From contig NZ_CP061800.1 of NCBI RefSeq assembly GCF_017377395.1, positions 7,673,001-7,737,000 on the forward strand: a stretch of 64,000 bases of DNA, read 5' to 3'. A program made the translations under genes and the position numbers. The notes beneath the pieces were generated by a model. The model ran no database searches. It was not told the origin of the DNA and saw only the letters and a list, made by a program, of their open reading frames with translations. Source of the stretch: Desulfonema magnum (GTDB lineage: Bacteria; Desulfobacterota; Desulfobacteria; Desulfobacterales; 4be13). This document shows positions 25,494 to 35,350 of this stretch, piece after piece. Position 1 is the first letter of the stretch, and each line of letters opens with the position of its first letter.

Positions 25494-26605
25494 CAGAACA
25501 GCTCCTCCAAATCCCGCTCGAATTGATCAAAAAATCCTTCAGGCCAACGATCTATACCTCCGTCTTTGAAAATTCGGGGCTTTTCCACGATATTACTTCC
25601 CAATGTTTTACCCCGGGAAAAAAATTGCATTTTCATATCATCAGAATTGGCGATTATACCTTTCTTTACCGCTATACGAAGGCCGTTAAGAATATGATCG
25701 CTATGGGTTTCCAGAATAACCTGAACTCTGTTTTCCGCAACTTTGGCGAGGAACTGAGCAAGCCGTGACTGGCCCGCAGGATGCAGATGAGCCTCCGGAT
25801 TTTCAATAATCAGCATGGTTCCCGGTTCTGCCATGAGAGCGGCGACAATGATGGGAAGTGTATAAGATATTCCAAATCCCAAATTTGTAGGACGCATATA
25901 ATCCGTCTGCTCGCCATAGACCTTAATCCCCAGTTTTACCCAGTCCGTCTGAGTGACAGATTCGGTGTTAAACATGACATAAGGTGTGACCTGCCGCATC
26001 CAAAGCTGGGTCTGGTGTGCAAGGGAAGAATTGATGATCCCTTCATCTGTTTTTAATGCGAGGTCTGAATTTGGGATGGGATCATCTCCGAACTTAGCCA
26101 GACAATGCGCTGTATGTTCCCCCTGAAAGCCGACGTGCATCTCCTTATGTGATAATTCTGTCATCGGATAGGTCAGACGGGGGCCCAGACGTTCAGCCAT
26201 AAGATAAAAAAATCTCGGGGCAAAAATTCCTGATGAGGGTAAATCCGCCATGTTCGAAGAAATGCCTTCCATAAAATATTTATCAGGATTCTCCTTCTCA
26301 TACCCAAAAGTCCAACGAAACGAATGGTTCGGATTTTTAAAGTTTGAAGTGAAAGCAACAGAGTCTTCCTGGCTTCCGTAATAAAGGGCATCTTTGGCAG
26401 TGCCGATTTTGATCAGATCACCATTTAAGGGAAGTTTGTTCTCCTTCAGATCGCCTGTGAGATAAGCCTGTCTCAGCAACAGCAACGCCTGAATAACCGT
26501 TGATTTTCCGGTAGCGTTAATTCCTGCGAAAAGAGTTATCTTACCGAAGGTTATATTTACATCCTCAAAACATTTAAATCGTTCAATTCTCAAATTGGAG
26601 ATCAT
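25493..26605 (-). CDS. DUF3696 AAA ATPase
   Basis: 370 residues. Walker A GINATGKSTVIQALLLL lies near 29-45. The late motifs LIIENPEAHLHPAGQSRLA (Walker B with D replaced by N-P-E in the usual ENPE form) and VILETHSDHILNGLRIA are followed by a C-terminal DUF3696 module ending DRWPEGFFDQFERDLEELF. Family knowledge: DUF3696 ATPases occur in defence operons with DUF262 or nuclease partners. It overlaps the DUF262 gene stop by four bases (ATGA) and the next gene start by one base. Confidence 0.9.
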   Translation of the reverse strand: MISNLRIERFKCFEDVNITFGKITLFAGINATGKSTVIQALLLLRQAYLTGDLKENKLPLNGDLIKIGTAKDALYYGSQEDSVAFTSNFKNPNHSFRWTFGYEKENPDKYFMEGISSNMADLPSSGIFAPRFFYLMAERLGPRLTYPMTELSHKEMHVGFQGEHTAHCLAKFGDDPIPNSDLALKTDEGIINSSLAHQTQLWMRQVTPYVMFNTESVTQTDWVKLGIKVYGEQTDYMRPTNLGFGISYTLPIIVAALMAEPGTMLIIENPEAHLHPAGQSRLAQFLAKVAENRVQVILETHSDHILNGLRIAVKKGIIANSDDMKMQFFSRGKTLGSNIVEKPRIFKDGGIDRWPEGFFDQFERDLEELF

Positions 26606-27717
26606 GACAATGCCTCATTTATTATCTGCATCGTGGTGGCAAACCGTTTTTGCACTTTCTTTACACCGCCAGTACCCTGAGTAACTGATGCCATGTAATC
26701 TTTATCATTATTCATCGCATTTATAAAGCCGTCAATGATTCTGTTTTTATTGCTAAAAAGTTGGTTGTCATCAAATCGTTCCAAACACTGAGACCATACC
26801 TCAAACAAAGCCTTGTTAATTGGATTTCTTCGCCCATTCCTTGCAAACATTTTACGAAAGGCATGTTCTCCAAAAATTTCTTTTGAAATTCTCATTGATC
26901 TTAGGAAGTAATTTTTAAGGTTCAATATAGCAGAAACATCCATTTCATTAATCTTAGTCATAGCATCGCTTAAAAACTGATTAAGGTCCGGCTTGTTATA
27001 TTGCTGCATAAGACCTGTATAAACAAGGTGAAATGCACAATAACGGAGTACGCATTCCCGATCATCCATCCGTTTGGTGTTGATGGAACCGGTGGTTGCT
27101 TCCAGAAATTCCTCTGACTCAGCCAATTCTTTGAGCAGAATTGTTGCTTGCCCTTGATGCAGACAGTGACGAATTTCCTGTGGTGACAATACCATTCCGC
27201 CTGTGTTGATACGATAGAAAATGGAAAATTTCACCTCAGCAGGGGTATCTGGTTTTATCACATATAAATGCAAATAAGCCTCTTCAATAACCCGTTGAAA
27301 ATTACGCGGCAGTTCATCAAAATTTTTTCCATTTAACTGATTGCCTAAAAACTCAAGATTATTTAAACGAAGCTTTTTTTTATTGATAAAACGATCCAAG
27401 GTTGTCAAACGTTGAAGCCCGTCAACAACGAGCCACTCATCATCATCTCTGGCATCCAGATAAAACGCAGGTAGAGGAATCCTTATAAGTACAGATTCTA
27501 TCAGTCTGCTCTGACGTATATCATCCCATACAATATTACGCTGAAAATCGGGCTGAAGGTTGATTTCTTTGAAATCTATCTTTCGCATTACCTGTAATAC
27601 AGTCATGGGTCTGGCATCAACCTGAATTTTGCTCGGATCATAAGGCTTTTCTATAGGTTCATCCTCACTTAAAATCTCCTCTTCATCAATGCCCTGATCA
27701 AATCTGTCATTTGTCAT
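26602..27717 (-). CDS. DUF262 (GmrSD N-terminal type) protein
   Basis: 371 residues from ATG 27717, chosen for GGGAGAA seven bases upstream; a TTG at 27735 lacks such a site. The ParB/Srx-like fold of DUF262 is marked by LQPDFQRNIVWDDIRQSRLI, IPLPAFYLDA and VVDGLQRLTTLDRFI (the DGxQR motif, about residues 50-125). The C-terminal half is helical and unassigned. In GmrSD enzymes this domain hydrolyses NTP to drive cleavage of modified DNA; other DUF262 proteins act in less known defence systems. It is the first intact gene of the operon, 11 codons after the type ISP remnant. Confidence 0.9.
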   Translation of the reverse strand: MTNDRFDQGIDEEEILSEDEPIEKPYDPSKIQVDARPMTVLQVMRKIDFKEINLQPDFQRNIVWDDIRQSRLIESVLIRIPLPAFYLDARDDDEWLVVDGLQRLTTLDRFINKKKLRLNNLEFLGNQLNGKNFDELPRNFQRVIEEAYLHLYVIKPDTPAEVKFSIFYRINTGGMVLSPQEIRHCLHQGQATILLKELAESEEFLEATTGSINTKRMDDRECVLRYCAFHLVYTGLMQQYNKPDLNQFLSDAMTKINEMDVSAILNLKNYFLRSMRISKEIFGEHAFRKMFARNGRRNPINKALFEVWSQCLERFDDNQLFSNKNRIIDGFINAMNNDKDYMASVTQGTGGVKKVQKRFATTMQIINEALS

Positions 27718-27746
27718 GCTGTATTCTCCCAACAAACTTTTTTAAT

Positions 27747-28255
27747 TTACATAAAATCAATCTTATCAATTTCTTGCATAATTCTGTCTGTTTCTGTCAA
27801 TGCTTTGATTATTTTCTGATAATGCAGAATATCATCAAAATTCAGTTCACGTCTTTTTCTGTCTCTGAGCCATTTCCGGGCAGGCTGATAACCGCCGATG
27901 TAAAACTCCCATGCGATTTTCGGCACGTTGTCAAAATATTGTTCGTCGTTTATCCGCACTCGCCCTGCCTTATTCTTCTTATCAGTGATTTCATAATCTT
28001 TTTTCACAATCTTGCGAGTAATAATATTGTCGCCGTCCTGCGGATAGGCGGTGATAAATTGTTCCACCTTGGGATATTCTTTTTTGTGATAATGTAATCC
28101 GGCGCGCCGCAGGCGATGCGGGACGGCTCATTTGTCACAAGCACATCCCTGCCAAGTGATTCCAGAAAACTCTGCAAATCCCCCCTGAAAGTGTGTTCTG
28201 TTGAAATGCCTGTTCCGAACCTTTTGTTTATTCTCTCAACATAGTTGGTTATCAT
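27747..28255 (-). pseudogene. Type ISP restriction-modification enzyme, internal deletion remnant
   Basis: Two pieces of one large enzyme are joined. The first (ATG at 28255) reads MITNYVERINKRFGTGISTE, then HTFRGDLQSFLESLGRDV and RIACGAPDYIITKKNIP, which matches the very N-terminus of type ISP (LlaGI-like) enzymes. The second, in another frame down to 27747, reads VEQFITAYPQDGDNIITR, KIAWEFYIGGYQPARKWLRD and FDDILHYQKIIKALTETDRI, the very C-terminus of the same family. The join lies near 28075-28085. About 700-1000 residues with nuclease, helicase and methyltransferase are missing, so it cannot function. It directly precedes the DUF262 operon. Confidence 0.85.
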
Positions 28256-28299
28256 TATAGTTGATTAGGGATTTCCCCAAAAATAAAATATCCGAAGAT

Positions 28300-28367
28300 G
28301 TAGGGTGGGTGGAGCGAAGCGGAACCCACCTTGTGCGGTGGGTTCCGCTTCGCTCCACCCACCCTAC
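28300..28367. repeat. Perfect hairpin repeat GTAGGGTGGGTGGAGCG
   Basis: GTAGGGTGGGTGGAGCGAAG and its exact inverse face each other around TTGTGC. One arm recurs at 3454. Downstream, CCCTACATTTTTTGTATCGG and GTATGTTATATATTTCGAGT also recur at 37852-37895. Confidence 0.85.
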
Positions 28368-28437
28368 ATTTTTTGTATCGGGTATGTTATATATTTCGAG
28401 TTCCCTTATCATTATTTTTCGTTTCTTTGCACCTGAT

Positions 28438-28600
28438 TTTTTTGTCATTCCGTTCGACTGAGACTTCGGCGTGAACTCAGTCGAACGCTCACGCCGAAGC
28501 CTGCGAAAGCAGGAATCCACTGGTTCCGGGCATAATAAAAAAGTCTCACCAGATCGAAAACTTTCCGGGCTGTGCGGGGAACGGCGCAGAAACCCGGCGG
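28438..28600. repeat. Mixed fragments of TIR family 3 and family 2 interiors
   Basis: TTGTCATTCCGTTCGACTGA, CCTGCGAAAGCAGGAATCCA and CAGATCGAAAACTTTCCGGG are pieces of the family 3 and family 2 elements, here without matching ends. Decayed copies are likely. Confidence 0.5.
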
Positions 28601-28679
28601 CGGAATTAAAAACAGGTATGTTCATTCTTGGAAATCGCCTTATTTTCCACAGACAGTGCTAATCCATTGGAAATCATAA

Positions 28680-28750
28680 GGAGTGCGAAAATTACATTTT
28701 CGCATAAATTCGTAGTGATACTCATGGCGAAAATACAATTTTCGCACTCC
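28680..28750. repeat. Palindrome GGAGTGCGAAAATT
   Basis: GGAGTGCGAAAATTACATTT and AATACAATTTTCGCACTCC form a hairpin like the core of the 7807-8010 element. It lies 15 bases from the gpsA stop and may serve as terminator. Confidence 0.6.
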
Positions 28751-28764
28751 GGATCAATAAATAT

Positions 28765-29802
28765 TTATTCTTCGTCCATCTCATGTCTCAGATCCCGGGT
28801 CATGAGCTTGTAAACTGCCTCTCTCGGAGAAACATCATCATAAAGAATATGGTAAGTTTCATGGGAAATCGGCATTTCAACACCGAGTTTGCGAGAGAGA
28901 TTGTAAACAGATTTGGCCGTTTTTACCCCTTCCGCAACCATCCGCATTTCAGACAGAATCTCTTTCAACGTCTGTCCCTGGCCTATTTTTTTGCCTACCG
29001 TATAATTCCGGCTGAGTTCCCCGGTGCATGTCAGAACCAGGTCCCCGATACCCGCAAGCCCCGTAAACGTACGCGGATTTGCCCCCAGCCTCAGACCCAG
29101 CCTGCGAATCTCTGCAAGCCCTCTTGTAATCAAGGCTGCCCGCGTATTTGATCCCAGGCCGAGGCCATCTATAATTCCGGATGCAATGGCAATGACATTC
29201 TTGACAGACCCGCCCAGCTCCGCACCGGTCACATCATCATTTGTGTAAACCCTGAAAAACGGCGTTGCAAAAATATGCTGTACAAACTGAGCTGTTTTAT
29301 GGTTCTTTGATGCCACAGTGACAACAGTGGGAAACTCCGCCGCAACCTCCCGGGCAAAACTCGGGCCGGAAAGAACTGCGAAGTGGCTCTCAGGAACTTC
29401 GGGAAGCGTCTCCGCAATCACGCCGGACATGGTCAGATGGGTTCCGTTCTCAATCCCTTTGGAAGCGCATACAATAATTGTTTGCTCGGATATATGCCCG
29501 GCAATTTTAAGGGCGGTTTCCCGCATCACATGGGAAGGAACAACAATCAGGACGAGATTCTTATTTGAAACAACTTCGATAAGATCATTTGATGGAAATA
29601 AATTGTCTGAAAGAAAAAAGCCCGGAAGAAAAAATTTGTTCTCCCTGTATTCCTCGATCTGCGCTTTTACTTCCTTCTCATAAACCCAGAAGTCTGTTTT
29701 AAAACCTTTTGAGGCAAGAAGATTGGCAAGCGCAGTTCCCCAGCTTCCTCCTCCTACCACACCTATTTTTATATCTTTGTCATTTGTCATTTGTTTTGTC
29801 AT
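28765..29802 (-). CDS. gpsA: Glycerol-3-phosphate dehydrogenase [NAD(P)+]
   Basis: 345 residues. The Rossmann loop IGVVGGGSWGTALANLLAS, the catalytic-site motif AELGGSVKNVIAIASGI with catalytic Lys, and NTRAALITRGLAEI / FTGLAGIGDLVLTCTG are all intact. It makes sn-glycerol-3-phosphate for phospholipid synthesis. The start region is made of heptamer repeat (ATGACAAAACAAATGACAAA), so either ATG could be used and no ribosome site is evident. It lies downstream of gyrA on the same strand, with a repeat tract of about 150 bases between them. Confidence 0.96.
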   Translation of the reverse strand: MTKQMTNDKDIKIGVVGGGSWGTALANLLASKGFKTDFWVYEKEVKAQIEEYRENKFFLPGFFLSDNLFPSNDLIEVVSNKNLVLIVVPSHVMRETALKIAGHISEQTIIVCASKGIENGTHLTMSGVIAETLPEVPESHFAVLSGPSFAREVAAEFPTVVTVASKNHKTAQFVQHIFATPFFRVYTNDDVTGAELGGSVKNVIAIASGIIDGLGLGSNTRAALITRGLAEIRRLGLRLGANPRTFTGLAGIGDLVLTCTGELSRNYTVGKKIGQGQTLKEILSEMRMVAEGVKTAKSVYNLSRKLGVEMPISHETYHILYDDVSPREAVYKLMTRDLRHEMDEE

Positions 29803-29945
29803 TTGTGATTGGTGGTTTGTTATTTGTGAATTGTGGTCGGGGAATTGTGACCGGAGAATTGTGATCGGGGATTTGTGATTGGGAATTGGGAATTGGCGAT
29901 TGGCCGTTGATCAAATCACACATCACACATCACACATCACAAATC
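29777..29945. repeat. 7-bp-periodic tract between gyrA and gpsA
   Basis: Units TTTGTCA, TTTGTGA, ATTGTGA and CACATCA follow each other with period seven. The tract overlaps the first codons of gpsA and stops four bases before the gyrA stop codon. Confidence 0.8.
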
Positions 29946-29948
29946 CCC

Positions 29949-32390
29949 CTATTCTTCTTCTTCTTCTTCTTTTTCAGCCAGCCTTGCAGCGCCGATAACC
30001 CGCTCATCCGGTTCTCTGTCCATGAGCTTTACCCCCTGGGTGTTGCGGCTGATCACCTTAACACTGCTGATGTGCATTCGTATAAGCTTTCCGCTGTCAG
30101 CGATGAGCATCAGATCATCATCTTCTTCCACCAGGAGTATGGCAATAACATGCCCGTTCCGCTCACTGGTCTTGATGGTGATGACACCTTTGCCGCCGCG
30201 TTTCTGAACAGGATATTCATCAATAGAGGTTCGTTTTCCATATCCGTTTTCGGTTACGGTAAATAAGGTCTGGCCGTAACTCAGAACCTCCATTCCCACA
30301 ATATGGTCACCCGGGGCGAGTCTCATTCCGTTTACGCCCTTGGTGGCGCGGCCCATGGGACGGGCATCAGACTCATGAAACCGTATGGATTTTCCCATAT
30401 AAGAACCTAAGAAGACATTCAACGTACCATCAGTGATTCTTGCTGCAATCAGTTCATCTCCGGGAAGCAGTTTCAGGGCGATGATTCCCCCTGACATGGG
30501 ACGGCTGTATGCCATGAGGTCTGTCTTTTTGACCAGTCCGTTTTTGGTTGCCATGATAATATGATGACCTGCCTCAAACGCGGGCACGGCCAGCACTGTG
30601 GTGAGCATTTCATCTTCTCTGAAGTTGAGAAGATTCACAATGGCCTTGCCCCGGCTCGCCCGGCCTGCCTGGGGAATGTCATAGACTTTGCACCAATAGA
30701 CCCTTCCCTGATTTGTGAAAAACAGAAAAGTATGATGTGTGGAAGCCACAAAGAGATGTTCGACAAAATCCTCCTCTTTGGTTCCCATCGCGGTTTTTCC
30801 CTTGCCGCCCCGTCGCTGGCTCTGATAAAGCGTAATGGGATTTCGTTTGATATAACTGCCTTTGGATATTGTGACCACCATATCTTCCTCAACAATCATA
30901 TCTTCAAGCGTGAGTTCTTTTGTTTCTTCGATGATCTCTGTGCAACGGGTATCTCCGAATTCCTCTTTTATCTCGGAAAGCTCCTCTTTTATGATATTCA
31001 GCACCAGTTGCTCACTGGCAAGAATTTCTCTATATGTGGCGATGTCCTTCAGAACATTCTCATATTCTTCTATTATTTTTTCCTGCTCAAGACCGGTCAG
31101 CCTGTGCAGGCGCATATCCAAAATCGCCTGGGCCTGGACAGGGGTGAGGCTGAACACTTCTAACAGACGCTCTTTGGCTTGTTTTGATGTTTTTGATTCC
31201 CGAATCAGGGAAACAACTTCATCCAGATTATCAAGCGCGATTTTCAGACCTTCAAGGAGATGGGCGCGTTCTTCTGCTTTTTTCAGATCATACTGAGTCC
31301 GTCGGGTAATGATTTCCTTGCGGTGAAGAATGAAATGCTCCAGAATCTCTTTCAGACTGAACAATTGGGGCCGGTTATTCACAATCGCCAGAAAAATGAT
31401 GCCGAAGCTGTTTTCCATCTGCGTATGCTTATATAGCTGATTAAGTATCACCTGTGCGATCTGATCTTTCTTCAGCCCCATGGCAATACGCATACCTTCT
31501 CTGTCAGATTCATCTCTTACATATTTTAATCCCTCTATATGCTTATCTTTCATCAGCCCGGCAATTTTTTCGATAAGCCTGGCTTTGTTGACCTGATACG
31601 GAAGCTCCGTGACAACAATGGTCTCTCTTCCGGTTCTTTTGTCTTTTTCAACAATGGCCCTTGCCCGCAGTCGGATGATTCCTCTGCCGGTTCTGTAAGC
31701 CTCTTTAATGCCTTTGGTTCCGTAGATCATGGCAGCGGTGGGAAAATCAGGCCCGGGAACAAATGTCATCAGCTCCGGCCATGTGATGTCAGGATTATCT
31801 ATGACCGCTTTGATGGCATCAATAATCTCTGAAAGGTTATGGGGCGGGATATTGGTTGCCATCCCCACGGCAATACCGGAAGAGCCGTTCACGAGAAGAT
31901 TAGGAATTTTTGACGGAAGTACTGACGGCTCTGTTAAGGATTCATCATAGTTAGGGATAAAATCAACAGTGTCTTTGTCCAGATCCGCGAGGGTCTCATG
32001 CGCGATTTTTGACATGCGGATCTCTGTATATCTCATGGCCGCGGGCGGGTCCCCGTCCACAGAACCGAAATTGCCCTGACCGTCCACAAGGGGATATCGT
32101 AAAGAAAAACTCTGAGCCATCCGCACAATGGTGTCATATACTGCGGTATCTCCGTGAGGATGGTATTTTCCAATGGTGTCTCCCACGATACGGGCAGATT
32201 TTTTATAAGCTTTGTTCCAATCATTTTTCATTTCACGCATTGAAAACAATATGCGGCGATGGACGGGTTTCAGTCCGTCACGCACATCTGGCAGTGCTCT
32301 CCCGATGATCACGCTCATGGCGTAATCGAGATATGATTTTTTCATTTCACTCTCGATGCTGATCTCGGGCGTTCTTTCTGTAAGTATCAT
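29949..32390 (-). CDS. gyrA: DNA gyrase subunit A
   Basis: 813 residues, full length. The breakage-reunion domain has catalytic Tyr121 in [10 protein letters not shown]. The quinolone region reads [21 protein letters not shown]: Thr82 stands where E. coli has Ser83, and Asp86 where it has Asp87. The C-terminal beta-pinwheel carries the GyrA box [11 protein letters not shown], and the protein ends in a poly-Glu tail (EKEEEEEE). It introduces negative supercoils with GyrB. gyrB is not in the window. About 770 bases upstream hold no gene. The Thr at position 82 occurs naturally in some bacteria and cannot be read as acquired resistance. Confidence 0.98.
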   Translation of the reverse strand: MILTERTPEISIESEMKKSYLDYAMSVIIGRALPDVRDGLKPVHRRILFSMREMKNDWNKAYKKSARIVGDTIGKYHPHGDTAVYDTIVRMAQSFSLRYPLVDGQGNFGSVDGDPPAAMRYTEIRMSKIAHETLADLDKDTVDFIPNYDESLTEPSVLPSKIPNLLVNGSSGIAVGMATNIPPHNLSEIIDAIKAVIDNPDITWPELMTFVPGPDFPTAAMIYGTKGIKEAYRTGRGIIRLRARAIVEKDKRTGRETIVVTELPYQVNKARLIEKIAGLMKDKHIEGLKYVRDESDREGMRIAMGLKKDQIAQVILNQLYKHTQMENSFGIIFLAIVNNRPQLFSLKEILEHFILHRKEIITRRTQYDLKKAEERAHLLEGLKIALDNLDEVVSLIRESKTSKQAKERLLEVFSLTPVQAQAILDMRLHRLTGLEQEKIIEEYENVLKDIATYREILASEQLVLNIIKEELSEIKEEFGDTRCTEIIEETKELTLEDMIVEEDMVVTISKGSYIKRNPITLYQSQRRGGKGKTAMGTKEEDFVEHLFVASTHHTFLFFTNQGRVYWCKVYDIPQAGRASRGKAIVNLLNFREDEMLTTVLAVPAFEAGHHIIMATKNGLVKKTDLMAYSRPMSGGIIALKLLPGDELIAARITDGTLNVFLGSYMGKSIRFHESDARPMGRATKGVNGMRLAPGDHIVGMEVLSYGQTLFTVTENGYGKRTSIDEYPVQKRGGKGVITIKTSERNGHVIAILLVEEDDDLMLIADSGKLIRMHISSVKVISRNTQGVKLMDREPDERVIGAARLAEKEEEEEE

Positions 32391-33164
32391 CTTCTTACCT
32401 GAATTTATGGGTTATAATTAATAACAGGGGTTTTGATCATTATTTGGCCCGGAATAATGTTCCGGCTTTTGAAAACATGGAAAATTTCAGGCTCAGATTA
32501 CGATATGGGTTGAAATAATGGTCAATGCCCGGCTGATTTTGCAACATATCAAGGTGTAAGCTCAGTAATCTCATAAAAGCCATAATATTTTGTTTTTATA
32601 TTATAATATTCTGATTTTAAAAAAATAAAAAATTTTTAAAAATTTGTTTTTTTACGAAACTGTCAGGTTTGTCCCAAATACTATTTTTCGCTTTTGTCTG
32701 TCAACAGCTTATCAACTGCCATGACATGCTTTTGATAAAAAGCCTGATGTTTATCTAAGTTGTAACATCTTAAAATTACAATATTTATAATTAAATCCAG
32801 AGCCGATTTCCACTGGCCGGAAGTCTGGTTTGACTGAAACTTTTTAAAATACTATTTTTAATTTTTATTTGTCAATACTGAAAAAAATTCTCGATGACCA
32901 GGTTTTTTGCGGCTGCCTGAATTTACTGGCAATTTTCAGACAGCGTGCTGATTTTCCCGGACTTTTCGCTACAAGGATTTTATATAAGAAATGGATGATA
33001 ATCCTTTTACCATAAAAACATTTTCTGAAAAACTGGGTTTTTTTATCTGTTTTCACTGAAAATATTTTCATAACTGGGGGAAAAAACCGGGTTTTTCATG
33101 AGCGTTTTTTATATAAAATACTTGGGAGAGTATTCCAAAAAAGCAGGGCAATGACCACGAATGA
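32391..33164. other. AT-rich gene-free stretch upstream of gyrA
   Basis: No credible coding frame, RNA gene or terminator was seen. The DNA is strongly AT-rich (runs around 32590-32660 and 32840-32880) and must hold the gyrA promoter. A repeat copy lies at 33052-33110. Confidence 0.5.
33052..33110. repeat. AACGCTCATGAAAAA repeat, inverted copy
   Basis: TGAAAATATTTTCATAACTG then GGGAAAAAACCGGGTTTTTC and ATGAGCGTTTTTT is the reverse complement of the 5745 and 9568 repeats. Confidence 0.6.
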
Positions 33165-33637
33165 CGGGTGTGTCCCACCTTTTACACACCCGAAAAAATT
33201 AGCCACAAAGCCACAGAGAGACTTCGTGCCTTCGTGGCAAAAAAACGGCCGCTTCCGCTTTTCACATATCCGAAAAAATCAGCCGCAAAGACACAGAGGA
33301 ATCACAAAGAGACTTCGTGAAACTTCGTGTCTTCGTGCCTTCGTGGCAAAAAAACGGCCGCTTCCGCTTTTCACATATCCGAAAAAATCAGCCGCAAAGA
33401 CACAGAGGAATCACAAAGAGACTTCGTGAAACTTCGTGTCTTCGTGCCTTCGTGGCAAAAAAACGGCCGCTTCCGCTTTTCACACATCCGAAAAAATCAG
33501 CCGCAAAGACACAGAGGAATCACAAAGAGACCTCGTGAAACTTCGTGTCTTCGTGCCTTCGTGGCAAAAAAACGGATGTGTCCCGCCTTTCACACATAAA
33601 ACCTGTCCTTGTGTAAAAGGCGGGACATACCCCGAAT
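33165..33637. repeat. CACAAAG-type repeat array, about four 109-bp units
   Basis: Units with CGAAAAAATCAGCCGCAAAG, ACACAGAGGAATCACAAAGA and CTTCGTGCCTTCGTGGCAAA, then AAAACGGCCGCTTCCGC, are nearly identical and spaced about 109 bases. The array is bounded by GTGTGTCCCACCTTTTACAC and AAAAGGCGGGACATACC. Related blocks lie at 3504, 16494 and 42250. Confidence 0.85.
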
Positions 33638-33730
33638 GACACATATTTTACAAATTTTTTAAGTAAGTGCGGGGCAGATCGGTGACATGCTGCTTCTGAC
33701 TGCATATAATATGTATGAAATGCTCCTGTG

Positions 33731-33772
33731 GAATTGGCAGATTCCGCGGGCCTGGTTCGGATTTGCCAATTC
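33731..33772. promoter_or_regulatory. Imperfect palindrome before the sigma-54 activator
   Basis: GAATTGGCAGATTCCG and CGGATTTGCCAATTC are inverted with two small differences, separated by 11 bases, about 40 bases before the chosen start codon. It could be an operator for autoregulation or an mRNA hairpin. Its presence argues against starting the protein at ATG 33715. Confidence 0.45.
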
Positions 33773-33813
33773 GAATCCTGCTGAATTTCAATGATAGAAA
33801 AAGTGAACAATTT

Positions 33814-35205
33814 ATGAGTACACAAAAAAATAAAAAAAAACACACTGACAAGTCGGTGCCTTCTGACCCCACGACAATCATTCTTGAAAGCATCTCTGAC
33901 GGTGTGTTCACCGTTGACAGTGACTGGCGAATCACGTCTTTTAACCGGGCAGCAGAAGAAATTACAAGTATTCTCAGGGAAGAGGCGATTGGCAGGCACT
34001 GTTCCGAGGTCTTCCGTGCCAGCATGTGTGAGACAGATTGCGCTTTGCGCCGCACCATGGACACGGGAACGCCCATCATAAACAGGTCAGCATTTATTGT
34101 TGACGCTGAGGGCCGGCGTATTCCCATCAGTGTTTCCACCGCGCTTCTTCGCGACGAAAACGGCAATATTGTGGGCGGCGTGGAAACTTTTCGGGACCTC
34201 AGTCTGGTTGAAGAATTGCGAAAGGAGCTTGAGGGACGCTTTCAGATGGGGGATCTGATCAGCCGGAGTGTTTCCATGCGTGAAATATTTGATATTCTTC
34301 CGCAGGTAGCCGCCAGTGACAGCACCGTGCTTATCCAGGGTGAGACCGGAACAGGCAAGGAACTGGTGGCGCGGGCCATTCACAATCTGAGTCCCAGACA
34401 AAATAAGCCTTTTGTCGCGGTCAATTGCGGTGCCCTGCCAGACACGCTGCTGGAATCGGAGTTGTTCGGCTACAAGGCCGGTGCTTTCACCGGAGCAAAC
34501 AAGGACAAGCCCGGACGATTCGAGCTGGCCCGGGGCGGTACGTTGTTTCTTGATGAAATCGGAGAAATAACTCCTGCTTTGCAGGTTCGGCTCCTGCGGG
34601 TCTTGCAGGAAAAAATATTTGAACCGCTCGGCGGAACAGCATCTGTCACCGCGGATGTCAGGATTATCACGGCGACAAACAAAGATATTGCCGCGCATGT
34701 TAAAAATAACAATTTTCGGCAGGACCTGTTTTATCGAATCAATGTTGTCAGAATTGATTTGCCGCCGCTCAGAAAACGCAAAGAGGACATCCCCATGCTC
34801 GCGGAACATTTTGTGACACGCTTCAACCGGTTGCAGGACAAATCCCTTTCCGGCGTGAGTTCGGAGGTTTTGGCACGTCTCATGGCTCACGACTTTCCGG
34901 GCAATATCCGGGAGTTGGAAAATATCATTGAATACGCGTTTGTTCTTTGCAGGGAGGGAGAGATCGAATGCTGTCATCTTCCCGGGGACTTTATAGCGTC
35001 GAATCCGCGAACCCCGGGGCCGGATGATATAAAAAACACCGTCAGAGCCATGGAAGCCCAGACCATTCTTGACGCGCTGAAGCGCAACAACAATAACCGC
35101 ATCGCAACAGCCCGGGATCTGGGCATACACAAAAGCACGCTTTTCCGAAAAATAAAGTCCCTGGGCCTCTCTCTGCCAAAAAAGGACGGACGCAGCCGGA
35201 AATAA
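33814..35205 (+). CDS. Sigma-54-dependent activator with PAS sensor
   Basis: 463 residues from ATG 33814; an in-frame ATG at 33715 would translate a palindrome and is less likely. The PAS domain (about 20-135) includes a Cys cluster CETDC. The AAA+ domain (about 155-390) has Walker A GETGTGKE, the sigma-54 contact loop GAFTGA and Walker B GGTLFLDEIGE. A C-terminal Fis-type helix-turn-helix ends the protein (NNRIATARDLGIHKSTLFRKI). It hydrolyses ATP to open sigma-54 promoters. A -24/-12 promoter lies 146 bases downstream, in front of the NifX-like gene, so control of that cluster is a sound inference. The PAS Cys residues could bind a metal or sense redox. Confidence 0.93.
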   Translation: MSTQKNKKKHTDKSVPSDPTTIILESISDGVFTVDSDWRITSFNRAAEEITSILREEAIGRHCSEVFRASMCETDCALRRTMDTGTPIINRSAFIVDAEGRRIPISVSTALLRDENGNIVGGVETFRDLSLVEELRKELEGRFQMGDLISRSVSMREIFDILPQVAASDSTVLIQGETGTGKELVARAIHNLSPRQNKPFVAVNCGALPDTLLESELFGYKAGAFTGANKDKPGRFELARGGTLFLDEIGEITPALQVRLLRVLQEKIFEPLGGTASVTADVRIITATNKDIAAHVKNNNFRQDLFYRINVVRIDLPPLRKRKEDIPMLAEHFVTRFNRLQDKSLSGVSSEVLARLMAHDFPGNIRELENIIEYAFVLCREGEIECCHLPGDFIASNPRTPGPDDIKNTVRAMEAQTILDALKRNNNNRIATARDLGIHKSTLFRKIKSLGLSLPKKDGRSRK

Positions 35206-35350
35206 GACAAGGTTGCATTTTTGCGCCTCTGTATCTGTCACAGCGTCGCAATAATGCGTTCTCTGATGGATATCCGACCGGACGGTCATATCATCTCAAC
35301 CCATTGATTTATAAAAATTTAGCTTAAAAAAATGTCTGATATTTCCTTTT

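Noticed and set aside
32080-32160. Thr at GyrA position 82 as a resistance mutation
   Set aside because: Thr at this site is natural in several bacterial groups; without a relative for comparison nothing can be concluded.
33151-33639. Several overlapping frames rich in Arg, Lys and Ser
   Set aside because: They are translations of the CACAAAG repeat array in different frames and repeat with it.
33715-33790. tRNA-like string (GTGGAATTGGCAGA, ATTCGAATCC) before the sigma-54 activator
   Set aside because: Acceptor, anticodon and T stems do not pair as a cloverleaf; an imperfect palindrome explains the similarity.
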